From assembly GCA_027618565.1 (NCBI GenBank), contig JAQCEQ010000003.1, forward strand, positions 1 through 64,000: a stretch of 64,000 bases of DNA, written 5' to 3'. This document shows, one piece after another, positions 60,327 through 64,000 of this stretch (position 1 is the first letter of the stretch; each line of letters begins with the position of its first letter). Origin of the DNA: Planctomycetota bacterium (GTDB lineage: Bacteria; Planctomycetota; Phycisphaerae; Phycisphaerales; SM1A02). Under the pieces are notes generated by a model. The model did no database searches. It was not told where the DNA came from and worked only from the letters and a program-made list of their open reading frames with translations. A program made the position numbers and the translations under genes.

Positions 60327-62098
60327 CGAACATGCAGTTCCTTGAGTTGCTCGTCGTCGATGGGTGACGGGGCATCAATCATGAGGTCCTGGCCCGACTG
60401 CGTCTTGGGGAACGCGATGACATCACGGATGTTGTCCGTCCCGACAATGTGCATGACCAGGCGGTCCAGCCCGAAGGCGATCCCGCCGTGCGGCGGTGCG
60501 CCATGTCGGAGTGCGCCGAGGAGGAAGCCGAACTTGGCCTGGGCCTCCTCGCGAGAGAGCCCGATGAGGGAGAAGACCCGTTCCTGGACATCCATCCGGT
60601 GGATGCGGATCGAGCCACCGGCGATTTCACTTCCGTTGAGCACGAAGTCGTAGCCCGCACTGAGGCAGCGGCCGGGATCGCTCTCGAGCAACCCGAACTG
60701 GTCCGGGTTGGGGCTGGTGAAGGGATGGTGCAGCGCGACCCAGCGCTTGCCGTCGTCGTCCCACTCAAACATCGGGAAATCCACCACCCAGAGGAAGTTC
60801 CACGCGCCCTCGGGAATCATCTTGAGGTCGCGCGCCACGCGCAAGCGCAACTCGCCCATGACCTTCGTCGCGGTCTCCCAGGTGTCGGCGGCAAAGAGCA
60901 CCGCGTCGCCGGGCTTCACGCCAAGGCGCGACTCCAGCTGCGCCGCGATCGGCTCGAGGAACTTGGCGATGCCGGTTTCCCAGCCTTTCTCCGTGCGCTT
61001 GGCGACGGGGACACCGCCCGCCTTGAAGGTCCTGACCCACTCGGTGTAGCCATCGGTCATCTTGCGCGTGAGCGACTCCGCGCCGCCGGGCACGACGATG
61101 CACTTGACCACGCCGGACCGTCCTGCCGGGCTGCGCTTGGCGAGCGCCTCTTGGAAGACCTTGAAGTCGCACTTCGCCGCGAGATCGCTGATGTCATGGA
61201 CATGAAGCCCGAACCGCGTGTCGGGGCGGTCGATGCCGTAGGTCTCCATCGCTTCCGCCCAGGTGATGTGCGGGACCTGGCCGATGTCGTGGCTGAAGAG
61301 CTCCGTCCAGACATGCCGGATGAAGCCCGTCATCATCGAGATGACGTCCTCACGCTCGACAAAGCTCATCTCCAGGTCGATCTGGCTGAACTCCGCCTGG
61401 CGATCGGCGCGCGGGTCTTCGTCACGCAGGCACCGGCAGATCTGGAGGTAGCGGTCGCAGCCGGCCACCATCAGGATCTGCTTGAAGAGCTGGGGCGACT
61501 GCGGCAGCGCGTACCACGAGCCCTCGTGAAGCCGGCTGGGGACCACGAAGTCGCGTGCGCCTTCCGGCGTGGACTTGATGAGCAGGGGCGTCTCGATCTC
61601 CAGGAACCCATGCTGCTGGAAGTAGTCGCGCGTGGTCTTGGTGAGCCGCGACCGCGTGCGCAGGATCTGCTGCATGCGCGGCCGGCGCAGGTCGATGTAT
61701 CGGTAGCGGAGCCGGGTCTCCTCGGCGATCTTCTCGGCCTCGTACTCGTCCGGGAGGATGGGCGGGTTTTCCGCGCGGTTGAAGAGCTCGATCTCCTCGA
61801 CCACGATCTCCACCTCGCCGGTCGCCAGCTTGGGGTTTGGGCCTCCGGCCCGCGTGCGCACTCTTCCGCGGACGCCGATCACATCCTCCCGGCGCACGGA
61901 ACGGCCGACCCGGACCACCTCTGGCGATGCCGACTCCTGGTCAAACACCACCTGCGCAAGGCCTTCCTTGTCGCGAAGGTCGATGAAGGCGAGGCCCTTG
62001 GACTGTTCGCGGTAGGTGTTCACCCATCCGCAAAGGACGACCTCTTCCCCGACATGGGAGGGGCGGAGTTCGCCGCAATACCGAGTGCGCTTGAGCAT
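60296..62098 (-). CDS. aspS: Aspartyl-tRNA synthetase (bacterial type)
   Basis: 600 residues. Charges tRNA-Asp (and tRNA-Asn in organisms without AsnRS). It has the N-terminal anticodon-binding OB fold (RTRYCGELRPSHVGEEVVL), class II motif 1 region (RDYFQQHGFLEIETPLLI), motif 2 region (DRYLQICRCLRDEDPRADRQ), the bacterial GAD insertion and motif 3 (HGGIAFGLDRLVMHIVG). The L1 region reads TYREQSKGLAFIDL, unlike the common RRRDHGG or RRRDLGG, so Asp/Asn discrimination is open. The ATG at 62098 is the family start. No gat genes lie in the window. Confidence 0.97.
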   Translation of the reverse strand: MLKRTRYCGELRPSHVGEEVVLCGWVNTYREQSKGLAFIDLRDKEGLAQVVFDQESASPEVVRVGRSVRREDVIGVRGRVRTRAGGPNPKLATGEVEIVVEEIELFNRAENPPILPDEYEAEKIAEETRLRYRYIDLRRPRMQQILRTRSRLTKTTRDYFQQHGFLEIETPLLIKSTPEGARDFVVPSRLHEGSWYALPQSPQLFKQILMVAGCDRYLQICRCLRDEDPRADRQAEFSQIDLEMSFVEREDVISMMTGFIRHVWTELFSHDIGQVPHITWAEAMETYGIDRPDTRFGLHVHDISDLAAKCDFKVFQEALAKRSPAGRSGVVKCIVVPGGAESLTRKMTDGYTEWVRTFKAGGVPVAKRTEKGWETGIAKFLEPIAAQLESRLGVKPGDAVLFAADTWETATKVMGELRLRVARDLKMIPEGAWNFLWVVDFPMFEWDDDGKRWVALHHPFTSPNPDQFGLLESDPGRCLSAGYDFVLNGSEIAGGSIRIHRMDVQERVFSLIGLSREEAQAKFGFLLGALRHGAPPHGGIAFGLDRLVMHIVGTDNIRDVIAFPKTQSGQDLMIDAPSPIDDEQLKELHVRQAAAASVPA

Positions 62099-62165
62099 GG
62101 GCGGGGAATGGTACCTGTGGGTGTTCGCTGCCTCGGGTCGTGATCCTCGCAGTAGCCTCACGCGC

Positions 62166-63305
62166 GTGGGAGCGCCTTCGCTTGGAGTCCTGTTCACGGC
62201 CTTTGAGCCATCCGGGGACGCACACGCTGCAACGGTGGTGAGAGCGATCCGAACGCTCGCGCCTGAGGTGCCGATCCTCGCCTTCGGTGGCCCGCACTTG
62301 GCGGCTGCTGGTGCGGAGGTGATTCTGGAGACCGCGTCCGATGGGTCGATGGGGCTGGGCGCGTGGCGGAAGATCCCGGAACTCCAGCGCGCCCGCAAGG
62401 CGATGCACGAGATCCTGCACACGCGACGCATCGGGCTGCATGTGCCCGTGGACAGTTCCAGCGCCAACTTCCCGCTGTGCAAGATCTCGCGAGCGGAAGG
62501 AAAGCGAATCGTCCACCTCGTGGCGCCGCAATTGTGGGCTTCGCGGCCGTGGCGTGCCAAGACGCTCAAGCGGCTGACGGACCATGTGCTGTGCCTGCTG
62601 CCGTTTGAGCCGGCCTGGCTCGCGGCCCGGGGGATCCCCGCCAGCTACATCGGACACCCCAGGATCCACCGCCCGCTGGACACGGCGAGCCTGGTGGCGC
62701 GGGCGGCGCAATTCCCGGTCGGGAGCCCGCGAGTCGCGCTCCTCCCGGGCTCGCGTCGCGCCGAGGTCGCCGCCAACCTCCCCTCAATGATCCAAGTCTT
62801 CGAGGCACTGGGCGGGGGGCACCGACGGATCGCAGGAGTGATGGCCTTGGCGAACGAATCACTGCGCGCAGTCGTCCGGAGAGTCGCGCCAGACCTCCCG
62901 GGGACGGTGGTCGTGACGGTGGACGCACTCGACCCAGCGCTCCATTGGTGCGACCTGGCGCTGGCGGTCTCCGGGACCGTCTCGCTGGATGTCACCCGGC
63001 ACGCCAAGCCGATGGTGGGCATGTACCGGGTCTCGAGACTGTCGGCCCTCCTCGCACCGCTGATCCTGCGGACTCCCTTTCGGCTCCTGCCCAATGTCAT
63101 CGCCCAGCGCGAGATCGTCCCCGAGTTCGTGCCGTATGCCGGAGGCATCGGGAGGATTGCCGAGGCAGCGGAGGAACTGCTCACGGACTCGCGGACCGCG
63201 GCGCGGGCGACGGCCGAACTCCTGCGCGTGCGCGAGGCCTTTGGCGAGCGAGACCCGGGCCAGGAGGCAGCGCAGCGGATCCTTCGCTATGTCCGCCGGG
63301 ATTGA
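62166..63305 (+). CDS. lpxB: Lipid A disaccharide synthase
   Basis: 379 residues starting at GTG 62166. Joins UDP-2,3-diacylglucosamine and lipid X in outer-membrane lipid A biosynthesis. FEPSGDAHAATVVRAIRTLA matches the LpxB N-terminal motif (GExSGDxHA) with Phe replacing Gly. Other landmarks are ILAFGGPHLAAAGAEVI, the BAPQLWA-like VAPQLWASRPWRAKTLKRL, VALLPGSRRAEVAANLP and LALAVSGTVSLDVTRHAKPM. The reading from 62016 overlaps aspS and is not supported. It is divergent from aspS. lpxA, lpxD and lpxK are not in the window. Confidence 0.92.
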   Translation: MGAPSLGVLFTAFEPSGDAHAATVVRAIRTLAPEVPILAFGGPHLAAAGAEVILETASDGSMGLGAWRKIPELQRARKAMHEILHTRRIGLHVPVDSSSANFPLCKISRAEGKRIVHLVAPQLWASRPWRAKTLKRLTDHVLCLLPFEPAWLAARGIPASYIGHPRIHRPLDTASLVARAAQFPVGSPRVALLPGSRRAEVAANLPSMIQVFEALGGGHRRIAGVMALANESLRAVVRRVAPDLPGTVVVTVDALDPALHWCDLALAVSGTVSLDVTRHAKPMVGMYRVSRLSALLAPLILRTPFRLLPNVIAQREIVPEFVPYAGGIGRIAEAAEELLTDSRTAARATAELLRVREAFGERDPGQEAAQRILRYVRRD

Positions 63306-63335
63306 GGGCCAAGGTGTGGCGCGCGGCCGGTCCAG

Positions 63336-64000
63336 TCACCAGGGATCGATGTCGATGAAGAAGACCTCGCTCGTGGCCGGCCGCGGGGAAAGGTCATTGA
63401 GCGCCTCCGGTCGTTCGTCGTGGGCGACGCGGTCGCAGGAATAGAGTCCGAGGTACTCCAGGTCCAGCTCTTCCAGCCTGGACTCAACCAAGTCCTCGAC
63501 TTCGTCCAGGCAGGTCGCCGCCAGCCACAGGTTGACATACGCGCCGTCGGACCGGGCGGCACCTTCCGTCGCCGTGCGATCTGAATCCACGGCCTCCGGA
63601 TCGATTGGCCGCGCGAGCGCGACCGCGTACCACAGCGTCCGGCCGAGTGGGCGGCCACCTTCGTCCAGGTTGCTGGATCGGTCGACATTCAGTTCGAGGC
63701 CGAACATTTCGCGAAGTTGCATGAGCACCTCCTCAAAGTCGGGCCTGGTCAGGTCCTCTGGCTCCGCGGACCCGGGCACCCCCGCCGACAGCACGTCTCG
63801 CACCACGGTGGGACTGGTGGCGCGGCGATCCAGTTCCAGCGGCCAGGTCTCGGGCACCTCGGCGAGGTCGTGCTGGTGCAGCATCCGCTCCACCTCCCAC
63901 CGCATCGCGATCGGGACGTTGATGAGGAGACCCTTCCAGGAATCCAGGAAGACCTCCACGAAGGGCTCGTCAGAGTTGGCGCCGATCCCGATGTTGGCGT
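63336..64000 (-). CDS. Protein of unknown function, N-terminus beyond the right edge
   Basis: The frame is open from the window edge (64000) to a stop at 63336, about 221 codons. It reads ANIGIGANSDEPFVEVFLDS at the left of the visible protein, so GTG 63959 is not necessarily the start. It is acidic, with DDLTRPDFEEVLMQLREM-like segments (PEDLTRPDFEEVLMQLREMF) and VNLWLAATCLDEVEDLVESR. No signal, membrane helix or known motif is visible. It converges with lpxB, 30 nt apart. I do not recognise the family. Confidence 0.7.
   Translation of the reverse strand, partial: ANIGIGANSDEPFVEVFLDSWKGLLINVPIAMRWEVERMLHQHDLAEVPETWPLELDRRATSPTVVRDVLSAGVPGSAEPEDLTRPDFEEVLMQLREMFGLELNVDRSSNLDEGGRPLGRTLWYAVALARPIDPEAVDSDRTATEGAARSDGAYVNLWLAATCLDEVEDLVESRLEELDLEYLGLYSCDRVAHDERPEALNDLSPRPATSEVFFIDIDPW

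Noticed and set aside
60449-62143. Long plus-strand ORF of 564 codons opposite aspS
   Set aside because: High-GC antisense shadow; the minus strand encodes a complete AspRS with all motifs, and the plus reading shows no family pattern.

Overview
This 64 kb window is gene-dense, high-GC bacterial chromosome, most likely from a member of the Planctomycetota, probably Phycisphaerae-like. The pointers are a secreted protein with tandem Cys-rich repeats and a dockerin-like C-terminus, a second dockerin-tailed FG-GAP protein, a Cys-rich secreted subtilase, a lipid A gene (lpxB) in a Gram-negative-type envelope gene set, and several proteins I cannot place in any family. This assignment is inference; there is no rRNA gene in the window. 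I see no integrase, transposase, CRISPR array or prophage.

Layout. 1-775 is the start of a metal P-type ATPase cut by the left edge. 918-1919 is gpsA. 1956-3081 (minus) is hpf/raiA - ptsN - ptsH, a nitrogen-type PTS set. 3374-14740 (minus) is one tightly packed run: gcvH, an ABC exporter pair (ATPase and FtsX/MacB-type permease), uvrB, uvrA, an acyl-CoA thioesterase, purN and a PDZ metallopeptidase. 14800-18270 (plus) is a TIM-barrel protein, cmk, plsC and a CCA/poly(A) polymerase, joined by 4-nt overlaps.

18358-29329 is the most interesting region. An ABC-2 type permease (minus) lies divergent from a plus-strand operon of three SPFH (HflK/HflC/prohibitin-like) proteins, one with seven predicted N-terminal membrane helices, then an ABC ATPase, a second large ABC permease and a 650-residue protein of unknown family. 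Most genes overlap by 4 nt. It looks like a membrane microdomain-coupled ABC transport system without FtsH. A fumarylacetoacetase-family hydrolase and yidD follow.

30263-32784 holds rnpA (convergent with yidD and coupled to a CLC chloride channel gene) and rpoZ. 32885-34465 is the Cys-repeat secreted protein, followed by tRNA-Ser(CGA). 34649-43471 (minus) is a complete MoxR-DUF58-Bat operon with batD and batE fused. 43588-49135 holds a hydroxyacid dehydrogenase, a small basic protein, an STN-like secreted protein and its partner, a HAD phosphatase, sucC without sucD, a DedA protein and tRNA-Ser(GCT). 49185-54892 (minus) holds an FG-GAP protein broken by one in-frame TAG, a clear intrinsic terminator and a 1222-residue subtilase. 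The right end has purD, a secreted protein of unknown function coupled to trxB, a dicarboxylate symporter, aspS, lpxB and a gene cut by the right edge.

Most starts were chosen from family alignment, Shine-Dalgarno motifs and the pervasive ATGA/GTGA overlaps. No long unexplained non-coding stretch remains; the largest gap, 3082-3373, is described.
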